Counted from the stretch's first letter, positions 16,372 to 26,282 are shown. The stretch is DNA of 64,000 bases from Leptospira sp. WS58.C1 (GCF_040833995.1 NZ_CP162137.1:2898001-2962000); one strand, 5' to 3'. The notes: generated by a model not told the origin, from the letters alone. Translations and numbers: made by a program.

Positions 16372-17930
16372 TTTTGATCTCCGATGGATTGGTTCAGAAC
16401 TTCTTCGGCATCCATTCCGTATTTGCGAAATAGTGTACCTTTAGAGAGCTCGTATTGTACGAGCGCCGAGTTATAATTCACTTTAGCCTGCATCAGTCCG
16501 TATCTAGCCTGAGCTACTAGGTCCAATGCGTTCTTAACGTTTACGGATGTGGCCCTTCCGTATCGGTATCTGGGCAGAATACCCGAGTAAAACTTCTCCG
16601 CTTGAGCGAGATTTTTCTTGGACTCTTCCAAGATCTCGTAAGTGGTACCGATTTTCTGCAATCCTTGTCTTACATCCGTCTTGACCTGCTCTTTTGTTTG
16701 TTCCAAGAGTAGGTCCAACTTTCTGCTTTGTGTTAAGGAATTCTTATATTCCGCCCTTGCAGTATCGTTCCCAAGAGGATAATCCATCTTGATCTCTGCG
16801 GAATTTTGGGTAAATCTTCCGGCGCCAATACCGTCAAAACTCTGGGGAAAATTACGATCATATTCGCGAGAATTATAAGTACCACTCACATAAAGAGAAG
16901 GTAATAATCCGTTTTTAGAGATCTCAAGAGCGGACCCCGCATTCTGTTTTTGTAATGCGATACTTTTGAAATCGTATCGATGTTGAAATGCTTCCTCCGT
17001 TTCGGAATCTTCAGCTCCCAAAGAAGGAAGAGAATCATCCAGCACTAAGGAAAAATTCACTTTAGTTTCCGGATCTTTTCCGAGAGAGACCAATAAGTCC
17101 CTGCGAATTCTATCCTTGTCCAGTTTCGCTTGTCTGAGTTGATTTTCCGCAGTAATTAAAAGTGCGTTCCATTGCCCGGACTCATAATCTTCCGCCACTC
17201 CCATGCGTACCTTGGAAGAAGTGATATCCTTTACATTCTTCACACTCTTGACCAGTAACTCTGCGGTTTTGAGATTTTCGTCCGCCAAGGACAAATTCCA
17301 AAAAGATAATAGAGATTGGACCACGGACCTGGACAGATTATTCATCGCATCCAATCTTCTGACTGCGGAATTTCTCCTACTGATCTCTAAGGATCTTCTT
17401 TGCTGGTATCCGAAAATATTCTTCAATAATTCCTGCTTCAAAGTAAAACCAAGATTCGCAAAGTGAAGGCTTGGTTGCGCGAATTGTTGGGCGATCGTTC
17501 CTTGTTGTTCCGGTCTTTTCCCCGCGTCTGTTTCGTAACGGTTATCGGACACCGTTACACTCGCGGTGGTTCCTGTATTAAAAACTTTTGATAGACCAGC
17601 GGAGATCGTATTGCTTGTAATCTCTCTACCTTGCAGAGTGTATTGAGGAAGCGGTAAGTTATTCGTCTTTTGAGTATTGGCGGTTAAGGTCCCGATAAAA
17701 TTATATTTACCGTTCTCCTTCTCCCAATCATACTCCGAGTTTTCCAAATCCAGTCGGCTCATTTTTGCCTGCACTGAATTCTCTAAAGAATAACGGATCA
17801 GAGAAGTGGTGGTCCAAACTCCTTCCTTCTCCAAATCGTCCCTTGTATCTCCGGAGATAGAAAGAGCGCTTAAGAAAATGCCTAAGCTTAACATATTATG
17901 AATGGTCGATCGTTTCTGTCTATGTTGCAT
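16368..17930 (-). CDS. TolC-family outer membrane efflux protein
   Basis: About 520 residues from the ATG at 17930. The frame is open further upstream to a TTG at 17984, but that would read through the operator. An N-terminal hydrophobic stretch (MLSLGIFLSALSISG) fits a signal peptide. Two OEP repeats are visible, each with long coiled-coil helices (NLSRSVVQSLLSFWNLSLAD, and QARYGLMQAKVNYNSALVQY near the end). It forms the outer-membrane exit duct for the RND pump encoded next. It is the first gene of the operon and carries the operator in its promoter. Confidence 0.9.
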   Translation of the reverse strand: MQHRQKRSTIHNMLSLGIFLSALSISGDTRDDLEKEGVWTTTSLIRYSLENSVQAKMSRLDLENSEYDWEKENGKYNFIGTLTANTQKTNNLPLPQYTLQGREITSNTISAGLSKVFNTGTTASVTVSDNRYETDAGKRPEQQGTIAQQFAQPSLHFANLGFTLKQELLKNIFGYQQRRSLEISRRNSAVRRLDAMNNLSRSVVQSLLSFWNLSLADENLKTAELLVKSVKNVKDITSSKVRMGVAEDYESGQWNALLITAENQLRQAKLDKDRIRRDLLVSLGKDPETKVNFSLVLDDSLPSLGAEDSETEEAFQHRYDFKSIALQKQNAGSALEISKNGLLPSLYVSGTYNSREYDRNFPQSFDGIGAGRFTQNSAEIKMDYPLGNDTARAEYKNSLTQSRKLDLLLEQTKEQVKTDVRQGLQKIGTTYEILEESKKNLAQAEKFYSGILPRYRYGRATSVNVKNALDLVAQARYGLMQAKVNYNSALVQYELSKGTLFRKYGMDAEEVLNQSIGDQK

Positions 17931-17941
17931 AAAACCCAAAA

Positions 17942-18004
17942 GGAAACATTTATAGTGTATTTTGTTTCCATCCATAGGAAACAAAATCTCTTTTTTTTGT
18001 TTCC
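17942..18004. promoter_or_regulatory. Symmetric four-half-site operator upstream of the efflux operon
   Basis: Four copies of one 6-mer: GGAAAC (17942-17947), GTTTCC (17964-17969), GGAAAC (17977-17982), GTTTCC (17999-18004). The spacings are 16, 7 and 16 bp, so the whole array is mirror-symmetric about 17973. The inner pair is part of a perfect 11-bp inverted repeat, ATTTTGTTTCC and GGAAACAAAAT. Likely bound by one or both TetR proteins of the operon. Confidence 0.75.
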
Positions 18005-18076
18005 TATGTCAACAGAAAAATTTTCAAAAGGAAAAGATTTTATTGATACTGAGTCTCATTATTGGAAAATCTGGAT

Positions 18077-18262
18077 ATGAGCATACGTGGAGCTTCTTCC
18101 CTTCGTGACCCCTTCCTGGACCTATGTAAAAAGCTGGAATCCAGGCAAAAAGAGTCGGAAATTTTAGAAACCTATTCTTCAAGATCGGAAATTTGGGAAC
18201 GAACCCTTCAAAATCCTGAAAATGAATTCTTAAACTTCGGAACTGAGGAAGAGATTCCCTGA
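18077..18262 (+). CDS. Possible small protein (61 aa)
   Basis: An ORF divergent from the efflux operon, MSIRGASSLRDPFLDLCKKL at the start and a Glu-rich tail. A weak GGAAAATCTGG precedes the ATG. It is predicted to be helical and highly charged with no signal or domain. If real it would share the efflux operator. It may equally be a remnant, since the DNA just downstream is a decayed gene. Confidence 0.3.
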   Translation: MSIRGASSLRDPFLDLCKKLESRQKESEILETYSSRSEIWERTLQNPENEFLNFGTEEEIP

Positions 18263-18413
18263 TCGAAGTATTTTTCACTTTCTCTTACGGTAAAAAATTT
18301 CTGTTCCAACTTTCCTTTTTCGAGTATATCCCCAGTTTTCTCTACGGATTTAGTATCTTCTAATAGAGAACTAGGGTCCTTTTCCGGATCTTCGTTATCC
18401 TAAATGATTTAAA

Positions 18414-18785
18414 GTGCTTATTGCGAAGATGAACGAGATCAATGTGAAGATCCTATCGAAACATTTGAGTAAAACATCAAAACCGACTTAGCCTTACGCG
18501 CTAGAGAAGCAAAAAAATAATTAGATACGAACGATAAAAAAATACGACTTGATCCTATAGGATCTACAAAAGCCGGAGATGGACCGATATCATACGGCGG
18601 AAGCGACACACGCTTTAAATTCTTCTAATACAAAAACGTCTATCTTCGCAGTTACCGTTAGTTCCTTGTCCAAAGCTTATGAAAAATGTACTCAACATGG
18701 AAAAGAAGGTTTTATCAGTAAACCATTCCAACCGAAACAATTGTACAAAGTTCTTTCCGATTTTCTCCGACGAATGCTTGTCTAA
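18414..18785 (+). pseudogene. Decayed response-regulator receiver domain
   Basis: Two parts of a REC domain are readable. VLIAKMNEINVKILSKHLSK at 18414 corresponds to the acidic start of a receiver (usually VLIADDNE). After an internal TAG and further stops, DLQKPEMDRYHTAEA corresponds to the phospho-site strand and loop (usually MDLQMPEMDG). The rest, SIFAVTVSSLSKAYEKCTQH then GFISKPFQPKQLYKVL, is the end of the domain. The phosphoacceptor region is mutated and no output domain follows. A non-functional relic, probably of a hybrid kinase or stand-alone receiver. Confidence 0.75.
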
Positions 18786-18812
18786 CAAGAACTGATCCGT
18801 AAAATTGTCGAC

Positions 18813-19784
18813 ATGGACACACTTCGTCCCTTTAAACCTCCGATCCATCTCAGGCATCCTTTTGTTCAAACCGTTCTCGCTTCCTTAATGAGGCAGAATA
18901 TTCCTGACCATCCAATGGATAAGGCCGCCTCTCCGGTGGTAATAGATGCGGGGAAAGGTGTTCGTTTATTAGGTCATTATTCCAAGTCTATACATAATAG
19001 AGCATTACTCGTACTTATACATGGTTGGGAAGGCAGTATGGATTCCAATTATATCCAAAGGACTTCCAGAAGATTTTACGATAAGGGAATTTCGATCTTC
19101 CGGTTGAACTTAAGAGATCATGGGAATACTCATCATCTGAATCCGGAACCATTTAATGGAAGTTTAATACGAGAGACATACGAAGCGATCCGCAAAGTTG
19201 CCAAAGAATTCGGACCTAAACTTCCCGTTTACCTGGGCGGATTTTCTATGGGGGGTAATTTTACAATTCGGGTCGCACGAGAACATTCCAGAAACAAACA
19301 AAGTATCCCGAATTTAAAACATTGTATAGCCGTGAGCCCTCCGCTTCATCCGAAGTCCGCGACGGAAATGATGGATTCTAAGCTGATTATAGGAAAGTAT
19401 TTCTTGGATAAATGGAGACAATCTCTGGCGAAAAAGAACGTTCATTTCCCCGATCTACATCCTTATCAAAATATCATGCAGGGGAAAACAGTTATGGAAA
19501 TGACGGATCGAATTGTTGCATCCTCCTCTGAGTTTAAAAATTCAGACGACTATTTTAATTCCTATACATTGGGTCCAAAAGATTTCGAAAAACTTAAAGT
19601 GGATCTAACTATAGTTACATCCGCCGACGATCCTATCATACGCCCCGACGAATTCAGGGAACTACCTAAAAGTTCCAAGCTTAGGATATATATCCAAAAG
19701 TACGGTGGTCATAACGGATTTTATGAAAACTTAAAAGGAGACTGCTGGTATTTTCGGGTCTTTGATAAAGTAATCTTCGGATAA
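18813..19784 (+). CDS. Alpha/beta hydrolase, YheT-like
   Basis: A 323-residue protein of the YheT/ABHD1-3-like group. The oxyanion region is LIHGWEGS near residue 70, the nucleophile Ser145 lies in GGFSMGGN, the acid is probably in SADDPI, and the catalytic His is in YGGHNGF. FRLNLRDHG is a group signature. No signal peptide, so a cytosolic esterase or lipase-like enzyme; the substrate is unknown. Stand-alone gene following a dead response regulator. Confidence 0.85.
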   Translation: MDTLRPFKPPIHLRHPFVQTVLASLMRQNIPDHPMDKAASPVVIDAGKGVRLLGHYSKSIHNRALLVLIHGWEGSMDSNYIQRTSRRFYDKGISIFRLNLRDHGNTHHLNPEPFNGSLIRETYEAIRKVAKEFGPKLPVYLGGFSMGGNFTIRVAREHSRNKQSIPNLKHCIAVSPPLHPKSATEMMDSKLIIGKYFLDKWRQSLAKKNVHFPDLHPYQNIMQGKTVMEMTDRIVASSSEFKNSDDYFNSYTLGPKDFEKLKVDLTIVTSADDPIIRPDEFRELPKSSKLRIYIQKYGGHNGFYENLKGDCWYFRVFDKVIFG

Positions 19785-19897
19785 AAAGAAGTAGCTTGCA
19801 TTTCCCTCCTTTCTTCTAAACTAAAGCTGGAAGCATATTTCGTTTTTGAACATAAGTTCAAGAATAACCGAACGGCTTTCGTTATAGGAGAAATACT

Positions 19898-21109
19898 ATG
19901 TCCAACGCATACGTAATCGATGCGGTTCGCACCCCAAGAGGGAAAGGTAAAAAAAGGGGAACACTTGCCTCGGTTCACCCGCAAGAATTATCGGCCTCTA
20001 CTTTAAAAGCAATCCAAGAGAGAAACGGATTAAAGCCAGAAATCGTAGAAGAAGTTGTCTTAGGTTGTGTCTCTCAAGTGGACGATCAAGCAGCATGTAT
20101 AGCTCGTTATGCGGTTATGGCTGCGCAATGGCCTAATTCCGTTCCGGGATATACGGTAAATCGTTTCTGCGGATCCGGATTACAAGCCGTAAACAATATC
20201 GCAAACCATGTCCAATCAGGAGCAATTCCCGTGGGGTTAGGCGGTGGAGTAGAATCCATGAGCCGTGTAAAAATGGGAGCAGACCTGGGGGACAGGGATT
20301 TTAATATAGGAAATCCTAATATACAAAAACATTATAATCTTGTTCCTCAAGGAATTTCTGCGGACCTGATCGCAACCAAATACAATATCAGCAGGGAAGA
20401 AGCGGACAAATTCGCGGAATCTTCCCAGCTGAAAGCGGACAAAGCGATAAAAGAAGGCGCATTCAAAAAATCGATCATTCCTATTAAATTAGAAGATGGA
20501 ACAGTAGTAGATACCGATGAGAATCCTCGTATCGAATCGGACTACACATTCCTCTCTGGCTTAGGAGCGGTTTTCAAAACTATCGGAGAAAAAGAATTAG
20601 ATGCGATCGCATTAAGATCCTATCCTGAGGTAGGAAAGATCAATCATATTCATACGCTAGGAAATTCTTCCGGGATCGTGGACGGTGCAGCCTCCGTTTT
20701 GATAGCTAACGACGAAGGGATCAAAAAATACGGGTTAAAACCGAGGGCAAAGATACTCTCCACAGTTGCAACGGGAGAGGACCCGACCATCATGTTAACC
20801 GGACCTGTTTCCGCTTCCAAAAAAGCTCTACAAATGGCGGGTCTTAAAGTAGAAGATATCGATCTTTGGGAGATCAACGAAGCATTCGCTTCCGTTGTGC
20901 TGTATACCCAAAAAACTCTCGGAATCCCTCTGGAAAAGATCAACGTAAACGGAGGAGCGATCGCTTTGGGACATCCTTTAGGAGCAACCGGTGCTATTCT
21001 TCTCGGGACCGCACTAGACGAATTAGAAAGAAGGAATAAACGTTACGCACTCATTACGCTCTGTATAGGCGGAGGAATGGGGATCGCAACCGTAATCGAA
21101 AAGATCTAA
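19898..21109 (+). CDS. Acetyl-CoA acetyltransferase (thiolase)
   Basis: A 403-residue thiolase. The acyl-accepting Cys91 lies in [12 protein letters not shown], the catalytic His in [14 protein letters not shown], and the second Cys in TLCIGGGMG. It could act degradatively in fatty-acid oxidation (FadA-like) or in acetoacetyl-CoA synthesis; leptospires live on long-chain fatty acids, which favours the first. The start is set by a good ribosome binding site (AGGAGA) 6 bp before ATG 19898. No FadB partner is adjacent. It ends at a strong terminator. Confidence 0.9.
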   Translation: MSNAYVIDAVRTPRGKGKKRGTLASVHPQELSASTLKAIQERNGLKPEIVEEVVLGCVSQVDDQAACIARYAVMAAQWPNSVPGYTVNRFCGSGLQAVNNIANHVQSGAIPVGLGGGVESMSRVKMGADLGDRDFNIGNPNIQKHYNLVPQGISADLIATKYNISREEADKFAESSQLKADKAIKEGAFKKSIIPIKLEDGTVVDTDENPRIESDYTFLSGLGAVFKTIGEKELDAIALRSYPEVGKINHIHTLGNSSGIVDGAASVLIANDEGIKKYGLKPRAKILSTVATGEDPTIMLTGPVSASKKALQMAGLKVEDIDLWEINEAFASVVLYTQKTLGIPLEKINVNGGAIALGHPLGATGAILLGTALDELERRNKRYALITLCIGGGMGIATVIEKI

Positions 21110-21128
21110 TTTCTAATTTTTCGAATTT

Positions 21129-21168
21129 TATAAGCGCCGTTTTTCCTCGGGGAAACGGCGTTTTTATT
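21129..21168 (+). terminator. Intrinsic terminator after thiolase
   Basis: A CGCCGTTTTTCC and GGAAACGGCG hairpin with a short loop, followed by TTTTTATTTTTATT. It is placed 20 bp past the thiolase stop and before the convergent acyltransferase-like gene. Confidence 0.85.
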
Positions 21169-21235
21169 TTTATTATCAAATTTCAACTTTTAACGACAAA
21201 GACCTTCTTGCCGAGGTAAAACACTCGGTCGGTCC

Positions 21236-22402
21236 TTAAATTCTCCAGTATAATCTCTTTTTATCCAAAAAGAAAAGGATCAAAAACCATAAGACCAGCA
21301 CGGTAACCGAATAAAGGAAAGAACTCAACTCGGGAGATTCTATCCAACTTTTATAATATTCTTGGTAAATCATGTTCTTCAATGGGATTTTTTTTCCTTC
21401 CGGAGAAGTGACCATGATGATATTTAAACTTCTGGCAAATATCCCCGAACCGAAAAATACCAATAAAGCGTTCTTACCGAATGGAAGTAAAAAACTTTGT
21501 AGGCTACCAAATCCAAGTATATTATATTTTTCTAAAACTGTAAATAGAGAAATAACGACCAGAGCCCAGCCCGCGGTCCAAAGAGAATAAGTCCCTGTCC
21601 ATAAACTTTTGTTGATCGGATAATATATTCCCCAGATCCCACCTACCAGTAATAAGATAAACCCGCCTAACGCTATTTTCCCGGACACAGAAAGCGGAGA
21701 TTCTTTCCTCTCCGAAGAGGCTTTTACGAATTCACCAGTAAAGATCCCGCAGAAGACCGATACGATAGACGCGAAGGAAGTTAAAAGTCCTTCCGGATCC
21801 CAGACTTTACCGAATTTCCACAAATGTGCTTGGCCGAATAATTGTCTATCTATCCAAGCCCCCCAGTCTTTTCCTTCTTTCATACTGGGTTCTGAGGCTC
21901 CGGGAGGAGGTACAAATTCCAATAAATACCAATACGCGACCAATAATGATAAAAATAGAAAGATCCTGACTTTTAGATTTTTCTCTCCGTATAAAACAGC
22001 CCCTAAAAAATAGGCAAATCCTATTCTTTGCAAAACTCCCGGAAATCTAAGATTGGAAAAACTCCATTCACCGAAAAAATTCAAGACCAACCCTAGAAAG
22101 ACGAGAATGAATGCACGCTTTAGTATTTTAGGAAATTCTTGTATTCCATTTGATATGGAAAAAGGAATGGAAGCGCCTACTGCGAAAAGAAAAAAAGGAA
22201 ACACCAGATCCGTAGGCGTACATCCGTCCCATTTTGCATGTTTGAGAGGCCAATACATATTGGACCAAGTCCCGGGATTGTTCACTAGGATCATTCCGGC
22301 AACAGTCAAACCCCGCAAAAGATCTATGGATAGAATACGGAGCGATTTCAAATTTCGAATACTACCAAAGGGATCTATGGAATTCCGTAAAACCCCAGAC
22401 AT
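21236..22402 (-). CDS. HGSNAT/NagX-like membrane acyltransferase
   Basis: About 388 residues from ATG 22402; an in-frame TTG at 22462 is less likely. The N-terminal signature RILSIDLLRGLTVAGMILVNNPG is followed by CTPTDLVFPFFLFAVGASI, as in the heparan-alpha-glucosaminide N-acetyltransferase/NagX (DUF1624-like) group. There are about ten membrane segments. Members use acetyl-CoA or related donors to modify sugars across the membrane; the substrate here is unknown. The gene overlaps the end of the upstream DUF2804-like gene by about 40 bp, suggesting coupled expression. Confidence 0.75.
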   Translation of the reverse strand: MSGVLRNSIDPFGSIRNLKSLRILSIDLLRGLTVAGMILVNNPGTWSNMYWPLKHAKWDGCTPTDLVFPFFLFAVGASIPFSISNGIQEFPKILKRAFILVFLGLVLNFFGEWSFSNLRFPGVLQRIGFAYFLGAVLYGEKNLKVRIFLFLSLLVAYWYLLEFVPPPGASEPSMKEGKDWGAWIDRQLFGQAHLWKFGKVWDPEGLLTSFASIVSVFCGIFTGEFVKASSERKESPLSVSGKIALGGFILLLVGGIWGIYYPINKSLWTGTYSLWTAGWALVVISLFTVLEKYNILGFGSLQSFLLPFGKNALLVFFGSGIFARSLNIIMVTSPEGKKIPLKNMIYQEYYKSWIESPELSSFLYSVTVLVLWFLILFFLDKKRLYWRI

Positions 22403-23384
22403 CCTTAATCTGGACTTCCCTTCCCTTATCCGGCCTGAAACTTCCTGAAAATTTTCCCACAAATTGCCTGAAATACAATTTAGTCCAGATCAGGTTCACT
22501 TTTTCCCTTCTCTCCCCCTTGGGTTCGAATTCCAAACGGATCCGTCCGTCTTCGTCCCAAAGTCTCCACGGTTTATAAGGATCTTTATGAGAAAAATCGA
22601 ATATACATCTGCTCACTCTTTGTCTTTCGGAATCGATCCAGTAGGCATTTTCGGGAAAAAAACTTTCGTTTACTAAGGCAGCGAAATTAGCTCCGATCTT
22701 TGTCCTGTCGGGAAGAACCGAAGAGAAAGCGGCCCAGTACCAATTTGTCTCTCTTCTCAAATAACCGCCGGACCAGTCATAGACCATTGTAGTCCTGGAA
22801 GGATCTTGGACCAGTTCCTTCTTCTCATATTTGACACTGATACGATCAGGAACTAAAGGAGAACATTTTTCAGTAAAAGTCCAACGACTAGGCTCGGACG
22901 GATTTAACACTCTCAGAGGATTATGAGTGCTAAGAGAGTAAGGAAATTCTCCGGAGATCTCCAGTTTATTTCCAAAGTTTGCATCGAGTAGAAGTTTCCC
23001 TTCCGAATGGGACTTTCGGATATTCAAGAAGGACTTTCCCTTTTTGAAAGAGATTGTATATTCATCCGGATTGGCTGGGAATTTTAAGGCAAGACCTAAG
23101 TCGGGTCCTTTTACGTCGAATTCGTAAACCTTACCCTGATCGAATTTATACAGGTAGGCAAACACGTTATACGCATAGCCTAGGCTTACAGCCGCGATCC
23201 CGACCAAACAATCTTCCATCAAGATCCCTAGATAATTGAAAGAATGGAACGCGAACTTCTTTTTAAGCCCTTTGATCTCTTTTCCGAAAAAATCCAGAAG
23301 ACTAAAATCAAGATGATTGAATTCGATCGGACCATCCCACACTCCATAGTGTACTTGATTTTCGGGTCCGATAATTTTTTGCAT
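22362..23384 (-). CDS. DUF2804-family protein
   Basis: A 340-residue protein matching the DUF2804 pattern: NYLGILMEDCLVGIAAVSLG near residue 60, then alternating beta strands with Trp/Tyr-rich turns (VYDWSGGYLRRETNWYWAAF), and DEDGRIRLEFEP towards the end. The predicted fold is all-beta, reminiscent of lipocalin-like AttH proteins, but function is unknown. No signal peptide. It is first in a two-gene unit with the acyltransferase-like gene and divergent from the gene at 23523. Confidence 0.7.
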   Translation of the reverse strand: MQKIIGPENQVHYGVWDGPIEFNHLDFSLLDFFGKEIKGLKKKFAFHSFNYLGILMEDCLVGIAAVSLGYAYNVFAYLYKFDQGKVYEFDVKGPDLGLALKFPANPDEYTISFKKGKSFLNIRKSHSEGKLLLDANFGNKLEISGEFPYSLSTHNPLRVLNPSEPSRWTFTEKCSPLVPDRISVKYEKKELVQDPSRTTMVYDWSGGYLRRETNWYWAAFSSVLPDRTKIGANFAALVNESFFPENAYWIDSERQRVSRCIFDFSHKDPYKPWRLWDEDGRIRLEFEPKGERREKVNLIWTKLYFRQFVGKFSGSFRPDKGREVQIKDVWGFTEFHRSLW

Positions 23385-23522
23385 AGATTTCGCTCGATTT
23401 TCGAACGCTCGGATGAAAAATCAATGGGATTTCTACCCTATCAATCAAATCTGCTTTACAATTAACTTTTTCGTACCAAGATCGACCTAACAATCGTTCG
23501 GGAAAGTCGGCATAACCATTTT

Positions 23523-24410
23523 ATGGGAGAAATCCAGAGCAAGCATGCAGGAAGTAGAGAAAATCTCGAAACTTCCGACTTAAAAACTCTGAAAGATAAA
23601 AAAACTTCCCGAGAGATCTCAGTTCTTCTCTATCGAGTATTGTTTCGAAGTGAAGAAGTTCGGGGAGGCGCGGTCAAAGTAGTTAAAGAGACATTTATTC
23701 GCACCCATTCCAATCACCCGGAACTTTTCCCGATTCTAGACAGAACAAAGTTTGTTCGGGACATGATCTCCGTATTCAAAACTTCTACCGTCCTTAGCCC
23801 GGAAAAGTTAGAACCGTTCTTTGCTTCTATTCATGCAGCTTTTCAAAATGAGATCCGATATTTATTAGGTAAGTCCACTCAGTTTACTTTCGATATCATG
23901 TTCCAAGTGATAGAGTCTATCCTTCAAGAGATGAGTCATCCGGAAGACCAAAGAACGGTGGATGTAAAAGATAGGGAACTGATCTTAAAACACTTTAGAG
24001 CTTATAACGACCTTTCCAAATACTTCAATAAGATGGGGACTTCCAAGGCAGTGATAGATAAAAAGGACGATATCATCACTGAGATCTCGATCAATCATAG
24101 AGAGATCACGATCGTCTCCATCGAGAATATGTTCCGAAATATTTTGGCCCAAATCCTTCTTTCCAGAAAGTACAACTGCGGGACCCTGATCGATAAATGG
24201 TCTACCGAATACGGCTTTGGTCCGGAACAGGCTCAGTCTATGCGAAATTACATCCAAGACACTGCGACTCTGACCGATTTCAGGACACAATATGCAAACG
24301 CATTACGTGCCATCGGGACGGAGAATGATATGGATCTCATGTTCCTCAGAACATTATCCAACTATTATGCTTCCTGGGTGACCCAGGTTTCCGAACAGAT
24401 CCCTGCTTAA
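23523..24410 (+). CDS. Hypothetical protein, probably genus-restricted
   Basis: A 295-residue soluble, mostly alpha-helical protein with no signal peptide, no membrane segment and no motif that I recognise. The N-terminus is polar and Lys-rich; the rest is amphipathic helices (VRDMISVFKTSTVLS, FTFDIMFQVIESILQEM, ITIVSIENMFRNILAQILLS). The length and good codon use indicate a real gene. It is followed 40 bp later by the transglutaminase gene, possibly co-transcribed. Confidence 0.7.
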   Translation: MGEIQSKHAGSRENLETSDLKTLKDKKTSREISVLLYRVLFRSEEVRGGAVKVVKETFIRTHSNHPELFPILDRTKFVRDMISVFKTSTVLSPEKLEPFFASIHAAFQNEIRYLLGKSTQFTFDIMFQVIESILQEMSHPEDQRTVDVKDRELILKHFRAYNDLSKYFNKMGTSKAVIDKKDDIITEISINHREITIVSIENMFRNILAQILLSRKYNCGTLIDKWSTEYGFGPEQAQSMRNYIQDTATLTDFRTQYANALRAIGTENDMDLMFLRTLSNYYASWVTQVSEQIPA

Positions 24411-24450
24411 GCCGGTTTGATTTTATACCTGAAATCCGTCCAAAGAACGG

Positions 24451-26238
24451 ATGAACTGCTTACGACTTCCTCTTTTTTCGATCCCCCTATTCCTTTGTTT
24501 ATTCGTTGTTGAATTGGCTTCCGAACCCGCTTATTCTTCCATGAAATGGGAAGCCGCAATTCCTGAAATATTCTCACCTTCTCCCTTAGCTCCCGAAGAA
24601 AAGATCAAATCCGTTCAAGGAAGTTTACTAATAGGAGAAGAACTTTTTTTACCCGCCAATTTTCCGGATACGAACGGAAAGAACACGGGGGGTTTGATCA
24701 TCCGAAACATTAAGAGTGGAACTACAAATCGGTTGGATCTAAAGGAAACGGTTAGAGGTCTTGCATTCGATAAGGAAGAAGGGCAAATTTACGTAAGACT
24801 TAAAAAAGAAATCATCATATTGCAGAACGGCTCGTTCGAAATTAAGAAAAAGATCCCTTTTTACCAAACAGGAGTCGCTTGGGGAAATATAGGCTTTCTC
24901 CAAGGAAAACTTTTCGAGATCCGAGAAAATAAACTCATTCTGTATGATAAGGAAACCGGAACGGAGATAGAACAAAAGGATTTGCCTCTTCCTAAAGTAC
25001 CCTTTGCATTCGATTGTTCCGGAAAAGAGATTTTCTTTTGGTATTCCAAGGATGGTACAAATCTTCATTCTTATGATCCGATTTTGAACCGGATCAAAAA
25101 CAGTTTTACGGTCCATTTGGGATCAAAAGAAGCCGGAAAACTATCCTGTTTTAAAAACGATCTAGTGGTTCTCAGTCCGGAATCGGGAGTCTATCAAAAT
25201 CTAATACGGATCGGTAACGATTATTATTCCGGAAAAGAGGAAAATCTCGTATTAAAAGGAAATTTAAGCTATCGATTCTCTCCAAGCAGAGATATGGTAC
25301 GTTTCAATTTAAAGATCACTCCGAAGGAAAATTCACCGGAAACGGAAATTGCCGTAGCTATTCCGCCTCAGGAAACTTCTTCCCAAGTGCTGAACGATGA
25401 AAAATTCCATCCGAACGGAAAATTAACCGAAGACAAACAGAATAATCGCACCTTGATTATTCCGATCCCCGCCTTAAGTTCGGGACAAACCTGGGAAGAA
25501 ACCGTATATTCAGCTAAATTAGTAAGATATAATATAGATTCAGGCCTTTCTCGCTTTCAAACTCCTTGGGAAGATTGGAAAGTACCGAACGAATGGAAAC
25601 AGTATCTTGAAGATGCTTCCGTTTATAAGATCTCCGATCCTGAGATCGTTCGGATCAAAGAAGAACTCAAGTCTTCCACTCCGAATGTGGAGGAATATAT
25701 CCAAGCGGTGTATAAATACATCCGTAAGAATATGGTATATAAACAGGATGGAAAATTTGATCCTGCACCTACAGTTCTTCAAAACGGTCACGGCTCTTGT
25801 ACAGAGCATAGTTATGCTCAAATCTCCCTACTGAGAAGCGCCGGGATACCGGCGAGAATGGCTTGGAACTGGCTCCCTGTAGGAGAAAAAGTAGAGCTAA
25901 ATCATAAGATCGCGGAAGTATGGCATCCTTCCTTCGGATGGATCCCTATGGAGCCTTTAGCTCCTCCCAGAAGCAGAGCCGGACTAACGTATGCAAAACA
26001 TATAATATTTGCCGTGCTCAATCAACCTAATCACACGATCATCAAAGGAGGGGATACCTTGGCCAATTTTACAAAGCCGGCCGCAGGAGCAACCAGATCG
26101 ATCTCGATAGAATTGCTCCCTGAAATTTCCCATAGATCCTCAAAACAAAATGATACCGGAACTGAGGAAATTTATCCGAAATCGAATTCGGTAAAAAATC
26201 GTATATTAGAAAAATCCGAAGAAAGGATCGTAGAATAA
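24451..26238 (+). CDS. Exported transglutaminase-like protein
   Basis: A 595-residue protein with an N-terminal signal (LPLFSIPLFLCLFVVELASE). Residues ~30-260 look like a beta-propeller-type sensor region (GLIIRNIKSGTT, GLAFDKEEGQIYVRL). A transglutaminase-like core sits at ~400-515: Cys450 in GHGSCTEHS, His485 in LNHKIAEVW, then Glu501 in GWIPMEP, where an Asp is usual. Related proteins are cysteine proteases or peptide cross-linkers of the periplasm or cell surface. It ends at a terminator shared with the convergent membrane-protein gene. Confidence 0.8.
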   Translation: MNCLRLPLFSIPLFLCLFVVELASEPAYSSMKWEAAIPEIFSPSPLAPEEKIKSVQGSLLIGEELFLPANFPDTNGKNTGGLIIRNIKSGTTNRLDLKETVRGLAFDKEEGQIYVRLKKEIIILQNGSFEIKKKIPFYQTGVAWGNIGFLQGKLFEIRENKLILYDKETGTEIEQKDLPLPKVPFAFDCSGKEIFFWYSKDGTNLHSYDPILNRIKNSFTVHLGSKEAGKLSCFKNDLVVLSPESGVYQNLIRIGNDYYSGKEENLVLKGNLSYRFSPSRDMVRFNLKITPKENSPETEIAVAIPPQETSSQVLNDEKFHPNGKLTEDKQNNRTLIIPIPALSSGQTWEETVYSAKLVRYNIDSGLSRFQTPWEDWKVPNEWKQYLEDASVYKISDPEIVRIKEELKSSTPNVEEYIQAVYKYIRKNMVYKQDGKFDPAPTVLQNGHGSCTEHSYAQISLLRSAGIPARMAWNWLPVGEKVELNHKIAEVWHPSFGWIPMEPLAPPRSRAGLTYAKHIIFAVLNQPNHTIIKGGDTLANFTKPAAGATRSISIELLPEISHRSSKQNDTGTEEIYPKSNSVKNRILEKSEERIVE

Positions 26239-26248
26239 AAAGGCGGGC

Positions 26249-26282
26249 AAACGCCGCGGCCGAGTACAACTTTGCGGCGTTT
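26249..26282. terminator. Bidirectional terminator
   Basis: AAACGCCGC (26249-26257) pairs with GCGGCGTTT (26274-26282) across a 16-base loop. It lies between convergent genes ending at 26238 and 26290. A T-tract is only short on either side, so it may be moderate in strength. Confidence 0.65.
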
